Shown here piece after piece: positions 8,723 to 20,030 of a stretch of DNA of 64,000 nt. Each line of letters starts with the position of its first letter. The stretch's first letter is position 1. The notes beneath the pieces were generated by a model, which saw nothing but the letters and a program-made list of their open reading frames with translations, made no database searches and had not been told where the DNA came from. The DNA is taken from the NCBI GenBank assembly GCA_000153385.1, contig CH672375.1, positions 292,352 through 356,351 on the forward strand, written 5' to 3'. The DNA comes from Flavobacteria bacterium BBFL7 (GTDB taxonomy: Bacteria > Bacteroidota > Bacteroidia > Flavobacteriales > Flavobacteriaceae). Both the position numbers and the translations under genes were made by a program.

Positions 8723-9886
8723 ATGAAAAAACTGCTTTACATAATTCTTGCGCTTTTCATGATTAGTTGTGGTAGTCTTTCAAAAACTTTGAATGGCGGT
8801 CAAGTAGCTCAAACGAATTATAAAGAAATTATTGATTTTAATTATGACTACAACTTTGCACTAATTGATGTCATTATTAATAAAAAGAAGTACATTTTTC
8901 TAGTAGATACTGGCGCACCTACAGTGATATCACATCAAATTTATAGAGATTTAAATGTAGATTCTGCTCACAGCACAAATGTGACAGACTCACAAGGACA
9001 GTCCAATAATCAAGAAGTCGTTATTATACCTGATGTAAGGATAGGTAAATTAGTTTACAATGATATAGGAGCTGTAGTTGCTGACCTGCGCAATGTATTT
9101 GAATTTAACTGTATGGGAATCGATGGAATAATAGGCGCCAATCAGATGGCTAAATCTTTTTGGAAATTTGATTATCAAAATCAAAAAATCACCATCACAG
9201 ATCAACTAGATAACTTTGATATATCAAGTTATCGTGACAGTTTACAGTTTTATACGAGTGCACAAAAAACCCCTTATGTGTTAGGTTTTGTTAATGGAGT
9301 CTCTACCAATTATACTTATGATACCGGATTTGCTGGACATTTAGATGTGGATCGTGATATTGCAGCATTTGATAAAGCTTCAGGCTATGTAAAATATGGT
9401 AGTTCTAGCATAGGTCTGTACGATGTAAAAGATTCCATTTCTACTAGAACTATTAAGGTAGATAGTTTAAAAATAGGTGGTATAGATATGGGACAACAAA
9501 TTGTGGAACTAGATCATGGGAGCTTAATAGGTAATGATTTTATGAATAAACATGATGTGATTATAGACTGGTCTTCTAATATCATTTACCTCAACAAATT
9601 GAAAGAATTTGAAAAGGCAGAAAAAAGTGCTTTTGGATTCCAAACTAGATTTAAAGACAACAAGGCTATTGTGGTAGCCCTTATAAGAGAGGTAAATCTA
9701 GAACTACAATTAGGCGATCAACTGTTAAGAATAAATGACCATGATCTAAGAGAGCTTAATGACCAATCATCTTGTGATATATATAATGATCTCGAGTTAG
9801 AGGATTTAAAAACCCTAGACATTATTTATATGCGTGATGGCAAAGAGTACAGCACGACTTTAAAACGTGTAAAACTTATAGAATAA
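8723..9886 (+). CDS. Retropepsin-like aspartic protease lipoprotein with PDZ-like C-terminus
   Basis: I start at 8723 because MKKLLYIILALFMISCGS is a lipoprotein signal peptide with the lipobox cysteine at residue 16. An open frame further upstream only reads through the palindrome. The protein has two aspartic protease half-sites: VDTGAPT with Asp62 and YDTGFAG with Asp200. Both halves therefore lie in one chain, unlike viral retropepsins. The last 85 residues (about 305-387, including LQLGDQLLRINDHDL) resemble a PDZ domain. It is probably anchored to a periplasm-facing membrane. The target is unknown. Confidence 0.8.
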   Translation: MKKLLYIILALFMISCGSLSKTLNGGQVAQTNYKEIIDFNYDYNFALIDVIINKKKYIFLVDTGAPTVISHQIYRDLNVDSAHSTNVTDSQGQSNNQEVVIIPDVRIGKLVYNDIGAVVADLRNVFEFNCMGIDGIIGANQMAKSFWKFDYQNQKITITDQLDNFDISSYRDSLQFYTSAQKTPYVLGFVNGVSTNYTYDTGFAGHLDVDRDIAAFDKASGYVKYGSSSIGLYDVKDSISTRTIKVDSLKIGGIDMGQQIVELDHGSLIGNDFMNKHDVIIDWSSNIIYLNKLKEFEKAEKSAFGFQTRFKDNKAIVVALIREVNLELQLGDQLLRINDHDLRELNDQSSCDIYNDLELEDLKTLDIIYMRDGKEYSTTLKRVKLIE

Positions 9887-9963
9887 GAATGGTATACATA
9901 AAATCCCTCATTTAATTTTCTTAACTTAGGCAAGACATTGTAAACTAACCATTAACATACGTC

Positions 9964-11400
9964 ATGTTAAGTAGCCCATATAAAGAAAAAACAGCCCAAA
10001 AACCCACTTTATTACATGATACATTTTTTAACGATTTAAGACGCAAAGAGTACTCGCGTCTATGCAATCAACAACATACGTATCTAGATTTTACCGGTGG
10101 TAATCTATATGCTCAATCACAAATTGATGAGCATCAATCCTTGTTACATAAGCATGTATTAGGCAATCCTCATTCTGGAAACCCTTCTAGTCTACTCGCT
10201 ACACAGCTGGTTCAAAAAGCTCGTGATCAGGTTTTGGATTTCTTTAATGCTCGTGAAGACTATCATTGTGTATTTACACAAAACGCTAGCGGAGCTTTAA
10301 AGATTGTAGGAGAATGTTATCCTCATAGTAAGAATAGTCATTTATTAATGATTGCAGACAACCACAATAGCGTACATGGTATGCGAGAATATTGTAGTAA
10401 TCAAGGAGGAACTTATAGTTATGCTCCTCTTAATTATGAAGATCTTACCATAAGTGATATAGATTTAGAAAAACATCTACAACAACATAAAGATAAAAAG
10501 CATAAACTATTTACTTATCCAGCGCAATCTAATGTATCTGGAGTGAAACATGATCTAGAATGGATCAATAACGCACAAGAAAATGGATGGGATGTGTGTC
10601 TAGACGCAGCAGCTTTTGTTCCCAGTAGCCCATTAGATTTAAAAAAACATCAACCAGAATTTGTTGCTGTATCGTTCTATAAAATTTTTGGATATCCGAC
10701 AGGTATAGGTTGCTTATTAATCAAAAAATGTGCTTTTCACAAACTAGAAAAAAGATGGTTTGCTGGTGGTACAGTTCAGTACGCTAGTGTGAGTAATCCT
10801 TTTTATTTTCTAGCAGACGATTATGAGCGTTTTGAAAATGGCACCATTAGTTATCTAGATATTCCTGCTGTAACTATTGGGCTTAACTATATCAATAAAA
10901 TAGGCATGCAGCGCATTAATGAACGCATCACTTCTATGACCAAATATTTATATCAATCCCTTAGAGACATACATTATGATAACGGATCTATATTTATACA
11001 TTTATTCGGACCATCATGTAGAGAAACAACTGGAGGCACTATTATTATGAACTTTTTTGATACTAATGGAGAGCTCATATCTGTTTATGATATAGAAGAA
11101 AAAGCAAACCATATGAACATATCCCTACGATCGGGATGTTTTTGTAATCCAGGTATTGATGAACTAAATAACCATATTACAAATGATGGTATAGAAAATG
11201 AATTTTACACCTCTAATGATAGTAACCGCAAAGAACTGGTATATAAATTAAAAAATATGCGAGGTGCGACACGCGTTTCAGTAGGTATAGCAACCGTTCA
11301 AAAAGATTTAGATCAATACATCAAATTTGTAAAATCTGTCCGAGATAAATTTTACCTAAAGCAAAACAATTATAAAAACATATTGAAATCAAAGTCTTAA
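9964..11400 (+). CDS. Class V aminotransferase-fold PLP enzyme, MoCo-sulfurase-like
   Basis: The 478-residue protein follows the N-terminal domain of molybdenum cofactor sulfurases (MOCOS/ABA3): YLDFTGGNLYAQSQI near the start, NPHSGNPSS, the PLP lysine in SFYKIFGYPTG (K240), and the C-terminal LRSGCFCNPG with C392 and C394. Known eukaryotic enzymes have an extra C-terminal MOSC domain, which is missing here. It may be a cysteine desulfurase or a related C-S lyase. katG follows 103 bases downstream on the same strand. A link to peroxide stress is possible but unproven. Confidence 0.8.
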   Translation: MLSSPYKEKTAQKPTLLHDTFFNDLRRKEYSRLCNQQHTYLDFTGGNLYAQSQIDEHQSLLHKHVLGNPHSGNPSSLLATQLVQKARDQVLDFFNAREDYHCVFTQNASGALKIVGECYPHSKNSHLLMIADNHNSVHGMREYCSNQGGTYSYAPLNYEDLTISDIDLEKHLQQHKDKKHKLFTYPAQSNVSGVKHDLEWINNAQENGWDVCLDAAAFVPSSPLDLKKHQPEFVAVSFYKIFGYPTGIGCLLIKKCAFHKLEKRWFAGGTVQYASVSNPFYFLADDYERFENGTISYLDIPAVTIGLNYINKIGMQRINERITSMTKYLYQSLRDIHYDNGSIFIHLFGPSCRETTGGTIIMNFFDTNGELISVYDIEEKANHMNISLRSGCFCNPGIDELNNHITNDGIENEFYTSNDSNRKELVYKLKNMRGATRVSVGIATVQKDLDQYIKFVKSVRDKFYLKQNNYKNILKSKS

Positions 11401-11482
11401 TAGTTTTTACCTATATCAATGTAGTCATAAAAAATAATCATTTTATAAAATCAACTAATCAATTTCCTAATTTTAACCATAA

Positions 11483-13744
<2,262 letters not shown>

Positions 13745-13763
13745 TAACTTACTAGTATTAAAT

Positions 13764-13796
13764 AAAAAAGGTGGACTGATTAGTCCGCCTTTTTTT
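13764..13796. terminator. Terminator between katG and the SulP gene
   Basis: Stem GGTGGACT / AGTCCGCC with one G-U pair and a short GATT loop, flanked by an A-run and a T-run. It lies between convergent genes and can serve both strands. Confidence 0.85.
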
Positions 13797-13816
13797 ATGT
13801 ATAATAATTTGTGTCC

Positions 13817-15460
13817 TTAAACCTCAGCGTCTAGTAAATCTGTTGCGATATGATATCTAGGATCTTCAATACTACTTTCTATAATGGTATCAAACTCTGG
13901 ATTATTTTTAATCAATAACTGCTTACATTCTGGACTTAAATGTGTCAATTTTATCTCTTTACCAAGATCAAGGTATTTATTTGCAACACCTCTTAAAGCT
14001 TCGATACCAGAATGATCTTGTACACGAGCTTCTATAAAATCGATTATAACTTTATCTGGGTCATTTTTAGGATCAAATTTCATGTTGAAATCAGTAACCG
14101 AACCAAAGAATAATGGTCCCCAAATTTCATAGACTTTAGTTCCGTCTGCCTTGATACTTTTACGAGCTCTAATGCGTTTTGCACTTTCCCATGCAAATAC
14201 TAAGGCTGATATAATCACACCTACAAAAACAGCTATTGCAAGATCAAATACAACTGTTACTACTGAAACGATAATCAATACTATAGCATCAGATTTAGGT
14301 ATTTTCCCTAGTATTCTAAAACTAGACCATGCAAAGGTTTCTATTACCATCATAAACATAACACCTACTAGAGCTGCAATAGGAACTTGCTCAATATATT
14401 GATCTGTAAAAAGTAAGAAAACTAGCAATGTTAGGGACATCATAACACCACTTAAGCGTCCTCGTCCACCAGCATTAATATTAATAACGGTCTGACCTAT
14501 CATACCACAACCACCTGTTCCACCAAAGAGTCCACTAACGATATTACCAGCACCTTGAGCAACACACTCACGATTACCACTACCTCGTGTTTCTGTCAGT
14601 TCATCAACTAGATTCATGGTCATTAAGGATTCAATTAATCCTACGGCTGCTGCGAGAAATGCATAAGGCAGTATGAATTTAAAAGTCTCTAGACCTAGTG
14701 GTAGTTTTTCCCATAACTCTGTATTAAAAGATGGTAATTCACCTTTTAAACCAGTACCACCACCATCTCTTATGTAAGAACCTACTGTGCTTACTCCTTC
14801 CATGTCACCCAATATAACAATAGCTGTAACAACGATGATAGCCGTTAATGCCGCAGGGATTTTTTTTGTGAGTTTAGGTAAAAAGAAAACAATCGCCATA
14901 GTGAGTGCCACTAACCCAATCATGATATATAATTGTGAACCTTGCATATAACTAGCGACATAGTCTGTTACACCATTTTCATCTACTACTGCAGTTCTGT
15001 TTCTGAACATTTTAATTTGTGCCCAAAATATAACGATGGCAAGACCATTCACAAATCCCATCATTACTGGATGCGGAATTAGACGAACAAATTTACCTAC
15101 CTTAAAAACACCTGCTAGTACTTGAATAATACCCATCAAAATAACCGCTGCAAATAGATAAATATATTGCATGTTATCTACAGGCACATCCATCGCAAGT
15201 CCTTTCTCGTGACCTTCAATTATTAAATCTGCAAAAATTACTGCTACAGCACCAGCGGCACCAGATATCAATCCTGGTCTACCACCAAAAAGCGCTGTAA
15301 TTAAACCGATCATAAAAGCTCCAGAAAGAGCCACTAACGGATCGATACCTATCACAAAAGCAAATGCTACCACTTCTGGTATCATCGCTAGAGACACGGT
15401 AATACCTGAAAGAATATCATCTTTAGGGTTCTTTGTAAAGTTATTGAATATCTTACGCAT
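13817..15460 (-). CDS. SulP-family anion transporter with STAS domain
   Basis: The 547-residue protein has the SulP layout. An N-terminal membrane domain starts with SGITVSLAMIPEVVAFAFVI and has many helices through about residue 420. A cytosolic STAS domain occupies roughly 430-535 (VIIDFIEARVQDHSGIEAL). The motif GTGGCGMIGQTVINI in the membrane core is typical. SulP proteins move sulfate, bicarbonate or other anions, often with sodium or protons, and sequence alone does not fix the substrate. No carbonic anhydrase or sulfur-assimilation gene is adjacent. Confidence 0.9.
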   Translation of the reverse strand: MRKIFNNFTKNPKDDILSGITVSLAMIPEVVAFAFVIGIDPLVALSGAFMIGLITALFGGRPGLISGAAGAVAVIFADLIIEGHEKGLAMDVPVDNMQYIYLFAAVILMGIIQVLAGVFKVGKFVRLIPHPVMMGFVNGLAIVIFWAQIKMFRNRTAVVDENGVTDYVASYMQGSQLYIMIGLVALTMAIVFFLPKLTKKIPAALTAIIVVTAIVILGDMEGVSTVGSYIRDGGGTGLKGELPSFNTELWEKLPLGLETFKFILPYAFLAAAVGLIESLMTMNLVDELTETRGSGNRECVAQGAGNIVSGLFGGTGGCGMIGQTVININAGGRGRLSGVMMSLTLLVFLLFTDQYIEQVPIAALVGVMFMMVIETFAWSSFRILGKIPKSDAIVLIIVSVVTVVFDLAIAVFVGVIISALVFAWESAKRIRARKSIKADGTKVYEIWGPLFFGSVTDFNMKFDPKNDPDKVIIDFIEARVQDHSGIEALRGVANKYLDLGKEIKLTHLSPECKQLLIKNNPEFDTIIESSIEDPRYHIATDLLDAEV

Positions 15461-15516
15461 ATTGCTTGATTTTTAAGCGTGCAAAAATACGTCTTTAAAA
15501 AGAATAACTTGAATTA

Positions 15517-15532
15517 CGCTTTCGCGAAAGCG
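15517..15532. repeat. 16-bp palindrome CGCTTTCGCGAAAGCG, intergenic copy
   Basis: Perfect copy, 57 bases upstream of the SulP start codon. The rest of the 15461-15906 gap holds a 49-codon open frame and a terminator; I see nothing else there. Confidence 0.95.
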
Positions 15533-15591
15533 AAAACTAAAACTGGATAGTACATTCAATTAAAAAAGATATTGAGTAAAATTCAATTTGA

Positions 15592-15741
15592 TTACATACT
15601 TAAATGTTCTTGATCACAGTAGTAATCATGTAGACTTAAATTTTCACAATGCTTCTCTGCAATTAGTGGCGATTGATTTTTATAAGCGCCTTTTCTAAAT
15701 ATTTCAATAAGATTGAATAAAGATTTTACGGGATTTTTCAT
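15592..15741 (-). CDS. Possible small protein of 49 residues
   Basis: A complete ATG-to-TAA frame lying within the 446-bp gap between the SulP and helicase genes. The translation begins MKNPVKSLFNLIEIFRKGAY and ends DYYCDQEHLSM. Its amphipathic start and normal amino-acid mix look protein-like, with two cysteines and no membrane segment. Upstream on the minus strand is a near match to the -7 box (CATCTTTG). I know no family for it. Chance cannot be excluded at this length. Confidence 0.4.
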   Translation of the reverse strand: MKNPVKSLFNLIEIFRKGAYKNQSPLIAEKHCENLSLHDYYCDQEHLSM

Positions 15742-15845
15742 GATGTATCGTTTGATGATTAATAATGATACAAAGATGATAAGAGTAACACGTTTTTTGA
15801 AGATGCGTTGTTCCCTATCAATGATTGATTATTCCCTTAAATAGT

Positions 15846-15881
15846 AAAAGCCACGATTCAATGGTTTAAATCATGGCTTTT
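15846..15881 (-). terminator. Terminator after the DEAD-box helicase gene
   Basis: Thirteen-base stem (AAAAGCCACGATT / AATCATGGCTTTT). On the minus strand the only imperfect pair is a G-U. It lies 25 bases beyond the helicase stop and ends in a T-run. Confidence 0.75.
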
Positions 15882-15906
15882 ATATAAAATTACTTAGAAA
15901 ACGGTA

Positions 15907-17184
15907 TTAATATCTTCTTCTAGGTTTATTTGATCCAGCGTTTTTAGATCCTCCAGATTTAGATTTACCATTATTAGATCCGCCTTTGCGTTGTGGTCTG
16001 CGACCGCGTTGACCTTGTTTTTTCAAACTAGGCTCTGCAGCGTCTTCCATTTTAAAAGGGAAGTCGTGATCCTCTATTACAGGAATTTGTTGCTTTATTA
16101 ATTTCTCAATATCTTTTAAAAATGGTCGTTCTTCTAGCATGCAGAAAGAAACGGCTAGTCCGCTTGCTCCTGCTCTACCGGTACGACCTATACGGTGCAC
16201 ATAAGATTCTGCAACGTTAGGTAAGTCATAATTCACTACATAGCTTAACTCATCAATATCGATACCACGTGCAGCGATATCTGTAGCTACTAATGTTTGA
16301 ATTTTCCCTTCTTTAAAAGCTCCTAGAGCTCTTTGTCTAGCTGCTTGAGATTTATTACCGTGAATAGCAGCACTACCGATTCCAGCTTTTTCTAAATCTT
16401 TAACTATTTTATTAGCACCATGTTTAGTACGTGAGAACACGAGTGTAGAATCTAATAATTTAGTTTCTAAAAGTTCTATTAATAACTTAGTCTTGTTCTT
16501 CTTATTGACGTGATAGATTTGTTGTTCTACTTTCTCTGCCGTTGTTTTCTCAGGTGCGATAGTCACACGTTCAAAATCACCTAGGATTTGTCTAGATAAC
16601 TCTACAATAGTTTTAGGCATGGTAGCACTAAAGAAAAGAGACTGTCTCTCGTGAGGCAACAATTTCAATAGTTTTTTAATATCATGGATAAAACCCATAT
16701 CCAGCATTTGATCTGCTTCATCTAGGACAAAGTATTCAATATGCTTTAAGGTGATAAAACCTTGATTAATTAAATCTAGTAATCTACCTGGTGTTGCTAC
16801 TAGAACATCGATACCACTTTTAAGTCTATTGACTTGTTGTGCTTGTTTTACACCACCATAGATAACTGTATTTCTAATATCAGTATATTTTGCATAGGCC
16901 TTGAAATTTTCATCAATTTGTATAGCAAGTTCTCGAGTAGGTGTTACTACCAGTGCTTTAATAGATCTACGACCTTTAGGCGGTGCACTGTTATATAAGT
17001 GTTGTAAAATTGGAATTGAAAACGCGGCTGTTTTACCGGTACCTGTCTGTGCAACTCCTAATAAATCTTTCCCTTTTAATAAAACAGGAATGGATTGCGC
17101 TTGAATAGGTGTAGGATTTTCATATCCTTGGTCTTGCAGCGCACGCAAGATAGGCTCTACGAGCCCTAGTTCTTTAAATGTCAT
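15907..17184 (-). CDS. DEAD-box ATP-dependent RNA helicase (RhlE-like)
   Basis: A 425-residue protein with all core helicase motifs: the Q-motif region [10 protein letters not shown], Walker [22 protein letters not shown], and motif [10 protein letters not shown]. After about residue 370 it has a basic Gly/Lys/Arg/Ser tail ending KPRRRY, typical of RhlE-type proteins that bind RNA non-specifically. A likely role is ribosome assembly or RNA turnover, especially in the cold. The start is supported by a -7 box TACCTTTG on the minus strand (17201-17208). Confidence 0.93.
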   Translation of the reverse strand: MTFKELGLVEPILRALQDQGYENPTPIQAQSIPVLLKGKDLLGVAQTGTGKTAAFSIPILQHLYNSAPPKGRRSIKALVVTPTRELAIQIDENFKAYAKYTDIRNTVIYGGVKQAQQVNRLKSGIDVLVATPGRLLDLINQGFITLKHIEYFVLDEADQMLDMGFIHDIKKLLKLLPHERQSLFFSATMPKTIVELSRQILGDFERVTIAPEKTTAEKVEQQIYHVNKKNKTKLLIELLETKLLDSTLVFSRTKHGANKIVKDLEKAGIGSAAIHGNKSQAARQRALGAFKEGKIQTLVATDIAARGIDIDELSYVVNYDLPNVAESYVHRIGRTGRAGASGLAVSFCMLEERPFLKDIEKLIKQQIPVIEDHDFPFKMEDAAEPSLKKQGQRGRRPQRKGGSNNGKSKSGGSKNAGSNKPRRRY

Positions 17185-17200
17185 GAATTGTATTAAGCTA

Positions 17201-17208
17201 CAAAGGTA
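17201..17208 (-). promoter_or_regulatory. Bacteroidota promoter for the DEAD-box helicase
   Basis: On the minus strand TACCTTTG matches the -7 consensus TAnnTTTG. A TTTG 16 bases further upstream (17225-17228) can serve as the -33 element. The start codon is 16 bases downstream. Confidence 0.6.
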
Positions 17209-17216
17209 AACTAATT

Positions 17217-17240
17217 AAGCTGGGCAAACATGCCCAGCTT
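17217..17240. terminator. Hairpin after a lipoprotein gene, overlapping the helicase promoter
   Basis: Perfect 10-base stem AAGCTGGGCA / TGCCCAGCTT with loop AACA, directly beyond the stop of the lipoprotein at 17242. There is no real T-run, so it may be a weak terminator. It covers the -33 part of the helicase promoter. Confidence 0.45.
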
Positions 17241-17241
17241 A

Positions 17242-17667
17242 TTATTGTATCAGTAATGAGAAAAAGCGCTCGTCTGTATATGAGCATAGGGAATCTCCAT
17301 CTTCAAATGGACCATCATCATCGTCATAGACTAGATATTGCGGTTCTACTTCTAGAAAAACTTCAATACTGTAACGACCAGGTGATTGTGGCGTACCAAA
17401 AATATACAAGTCCTGTCCAACAAATTCATAATCCATTCCAGCAGGCAATCCTCTTACTATAAAATAATACCAGTAATCGCGATCTCTAGGTTCGTTTCTA
17501 ATTTCGGCTCTAATAAAATCTTCATAGTACACACCTTCTCTACCATCTACAAAGTCCGTATGTGGTAGGTGTGGACGTGTGTTAACAATACAGTCTGTGA
17601 CAGGATCACAGCTCATGATTGCAGTAGTCGTAAAAATCAATAAAATAAGTCTCGTAAAATTTTTCAT
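17242..17667 (-). CDS. Lipoprotein with one putative Ig-like domain
   Basis: The 141-residue protein starts with a lipoprotein signal peptide, with the lipobox around TAIMSCDP (Cys20). The mature part contains GLPAGMDYEFVGQDLYIFGT followed by PQSPGRYSIEVFLEV. This is the pattern of the He_PIG/cadherin-like Ig fold (long strand, 'GTP', then 'G.Y.i.v'). It is acidic near the C-terminus (DDDDGPFEDGD). It probably sits on the outer membrane; the function is unknown. Confidence 0.75.
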   Translation of the reverse strand: MKNFTRLILLIFTTTAIMSCDPVTDCIVNTRPHLPHTDFVDGREGVYYEDFIRAEIRNEPRDRDYWYYFIVRGLPAGMDYEFVGQDLYIFGTPQSPGRYSIEVFLEVEPQYLVYDDDDGPFEDGDSLCSYTDERFFSLLIQ

Positions 17668-17732
17668 AATCCTGGCTTTAGATAGCTACATCAAAACCTT
17701 TGCCAGAATCTTTTGCTTACCGCACCATTAAC

Positions 17733-18392
17733 TTACTCACCAGTACTTTCTTCTAGTTCTTTAAGCAACTCATCATAATCGATTTGTAAACCACTATCAT
17801 CACTTTCTACGTCATATTCTAACTGCTCTATGGTTTCTATAGATTGATAAAAAGATGGGAAATACTTCTCTCTTCTATCTGTTAGTGTCCAGCAAGTGAT
17901 ATAAAAAATATCATGTTCACTTTCTATAGTGGTGATGATATAGGCTACATTAAGGTCATCCATAGACGCATGAGCCTCCACTATCATAGCAGGCATATCA
18001 TTGATAACCGTAGTAGTTTTATCTTTTATCACATCATAACTAAAAGCCTCTTTCATGGACTCTAGCTGCATATTCATATAATTCTCTGTATAAGAAAGAC
18101 TATCATTTCCTACGCCTAAGATTTCACTAGCAAAATCAAAATCATCCTTCGACTCGGCCATGACGATCATGTAAGTCTCACGGAACATGTTTTGCATTTG
18201 CATCTCGGCATCTTCATTTAAGTCTGCTGTTTCTGTTAAGTAATCTGGTACCTTAATGCTGAATTTTTTACTTTCAAAAAGCTTAAAGTCTTTTTCTACA
18301 TCTAGTTTTTCAGGTGTGTTAGAACCTCCTAGACAGCTAGATAAAGCCGTCAATAATACAAGAATAATGGATGTTTTAAATAGAGTTTTCAT
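17733..18392 (-). CDS. Lipoprotein of unknown function
   Basis: The 219-residue protein starts with a lipoprotein signal peptide, with the lipobox at LSSCLG (Cys20). The mature part reads FSIKVPDYLTETADLNEDA and later IVEAHASMDDLNVAYIITTI. This layout resembles PsbP/DcrB-like lipoproteins that have one alpha/beta domain, but I cannot confirm the family. The C-terminus is very acidic. The gene stands alone, with the CPBP protease upstream on the same strand. Confidence 0.75.
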   Translation of the reverse strand: MKTLFKTSIILVLLTALSSCLGGSNTPEKLDVEKDFKLFESKKFSIKVPDYLTETADLNEDAEMQMQNMFRETYMIVMAESKDDFDFASEILGVGNDSLSYTENYMNMQLESMKEAFSYDVIKDKTTTVINDMPAMIVEAHASMDDLNVAYIITTIESEHDIFYITCWTLTDRREKYFPSFYQSIETIEQLEYDVESDDSGLQIDYDELLKELEESTGE

Positions 18393-18420
18393 GAATTGGG
18401 GTGATAGGTTGGTTAATGGT

Positions 18421-18434
18421 TTCGCTTAAGCGAA
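18421..18434. repeat. 14-bp palindrome TTCGCTTAAGCGAA
   Basis: A perfect intergenic palindrome 29 bases upstream of a lipoprotein start. Its core CGCTTAAGCG equals the window's 16-bp palindrome with the central TCGCGA removed, so it may be a shortened relative. This is a single case. Confidence 0.5.
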
Positions 18435-18499
18435 AAAGTAATTACAACACAAATGTACTATTATTTAAAACCTTTAGCATTTAACTAATTACCGCTTCA

Positions 18500-19057
18500 T
18501 TACATCTCAAAATACTTCATAAAGAAAATAGATGGTATTATCAACACACCGTTATATAAAGCATGAAACAACATAGAATAAAGTAAGCCTACCTTCACAC
18601 GTATCAATCCTAGAAATAAACCAGTCACGATTTGTGGTCCAGTAATGATAGGTAATAGTAGTATGGTCGTTAAACTAACACCATAGTTTGAAATATGTAC
18701 AGCACCAAAGGCTAAGGCAAACAAATAAAATATCCATCTAAAATCACTGCGGTCTACCGTACGGAAAAGTGTTATAGGTGCTCTAAAAATTAATTCTTCT
18801 AGCAATGGCGCTAGCACAACAGCTGCCATCAATATAAAATAGACAGACTCGTTCTTTACCATGTCCATGACCGCATGTTTATCGGTATCAATAAGGCCTA
18901 GAGCTTCAATTCCATAAATAAGAATGGAAAAAGCGATGTTACCAACCATGATCATCCAGAACGATGTCCAGAATAATTTTACCTTTTGAGTATTGAAAAC
19001 ATTATCACCTTTAAAGCAATCGGGATTTTTAAAGTAATCGAGAATATCTTGAACCAT
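18500..19057 (-). CDS. CPBP-family intramembrane metalloprotease
   Basis: A 185-residue membrane protein with about five hydrophobic segments. The three CPBP (Abi/CAAX protease) motifs are visible: the glutamate motif in LEELIFRAP, a histidine in FGAVHISNYG, and the last motif in LFHALYNGV. These residues bind metal inside the membrane. Family members process prenylated proteins or bacteriocin-type peptides, or act in immunity. Nothing nearby suggests which applies. It is transcribed alone. Confidence 0.88.
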   Translation of the reverse strand: MVQDILDYFKNPDCFKGDNVFNTQKVKLFWTSFWMIMVGNIAFSILIYGIEALGLIDTDKHAVMDMVKNESVYFILMAAVVLAPLLEELIFRAPITLFRTVDRSDFRWIFYLFALAFGAVHISNYGVSLTTILLLPIITGPQIVTGLFLGLIRVKVGLLYSMLFHALYNGVLIIPSIFFMKYFEM

Positions 19058-19238
19058 CTAACTTATTTTAAAAGTTAGTATGGGATAAAGCAGATTTGTT
19101 ACAGTTGGAATATTAGGTTATTGGTAATTGGTAATTAGAACGTCACAAATCTAAATTCAAAGATTGCAACGATAACCTATCGTGATTGTGACCGTTTCTA
19201 TGCTTGCAATAGAGTCTTTATAGATTGCAGTCCATCCA

Positions 19239-20030
19239 CTACCAGCCGCCGCTAGCACCACCACCACCAAAGCCGCCGCCGCCAAAGCCACCGCCAAAGC
19301 CGCCGCCACCAGACGATCCACCGCCAAAACCACCACCGCCAAAGCCGCCGCCCATACTGCCACGACCCATATTGCTCAGGATGATAATATCAAGTAAAGA
19401 TGGATTACCACCACCACGACCACCATTATTGCGGTTATTTTTACTAGCGCTTAAAATGATGAAAAAGAGAAAAACCCCAAAAATGATTAAAGAACTCCAT
19501 GGAAAATCTTCTTTTGTAAAATCTCGTGATTCTGTAAATTCTCCCATTAGGACTTTAAAAATAGCATCTACACCATTATTGAGACCAGCATAGTAATCAC
19601 CAGACTTAAAACGTGGTATCATGACACCATTAATAATGCGCTCAGACAATAAGTCTGTCATGCGGTACTCTATACCATAACCGGTGGATATATCGACTTT
19701 ACGATCTTCTACAGCCAGTAAAATAACGATCCCATTATCTTCTTTTTCCTGACCTATGCCCCATTTTTGTCCCCATTGTGTGGACACCATAGAGATATCA
19801 TCGCCCTTAGTAGATTTAACGATAAAAACCACAATTTGTGTAGATGTAGAGTCTGCATAGCGCAGTAATTTATTTTCCAACGATACACGTTGTGACTGGT
19901 CCAGCAAACTGGCATAATCATACAGTGATGTCTGTAAATTATCTACTGGTTTTGGCGGAATGATAAATTGCCCATACGCCTGTAAAGTAACCAGCAACAA
20001 CAATCCTATGATAAAATGGATCTTCTTCAT
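19239..20030 (-). CDS. TPM-domain protein with Gly-rich tail
   Basis: The 263-residue protein has a signal peptide (about 1-21), then a TPM domain at about 30-150 (VDNLQTSLYDYASLLDQSQR, later STQIVVFIVKSTKG and STGYGIEYRMTD). A membrane helix follows at about 175-193, then a tail rich in GGGFGGG and ending SGGW. This is the usual layout of YgcG-type TPM proteins. It is the third gene of the lemA-TPM-TPM operon; its start overlaps the previous stop by one base. A role in envelope maintenance is inferred from the family. Confidence 0.9.
   Translation of the reverse strand: MKKIHFIIGLLLLVTLQAYGQFIIPPKPVDNLQTSLYDYASLLDQSQRVSLENKLLRYADSTSTQIVVFIVKSTKGDDISMVSTQWGQKWGIGQEKEDNGIVILLAVEDRKVDISTGYGIEYRMTDLLSERIINGVMIPRFKSGDYYAGLNNGVDAIFKVLMGEFTESRDFTKEDFPWSSLIIFGVFLFFIILSASKNNRNNGGRGGGNPSLLDIIILSNMGRGSMGGGFGGGGFGGGSSGGGGFGGGFGGGGFGGGGASGGW

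Noticed and set aside
19157-19363. Ala/Val-rich and Pro-rich frames at the end of the TPM gene
   Set aside because: These are other-frame readings of the Gly-rich tail (GGN repeats), which naturally give long open frames.
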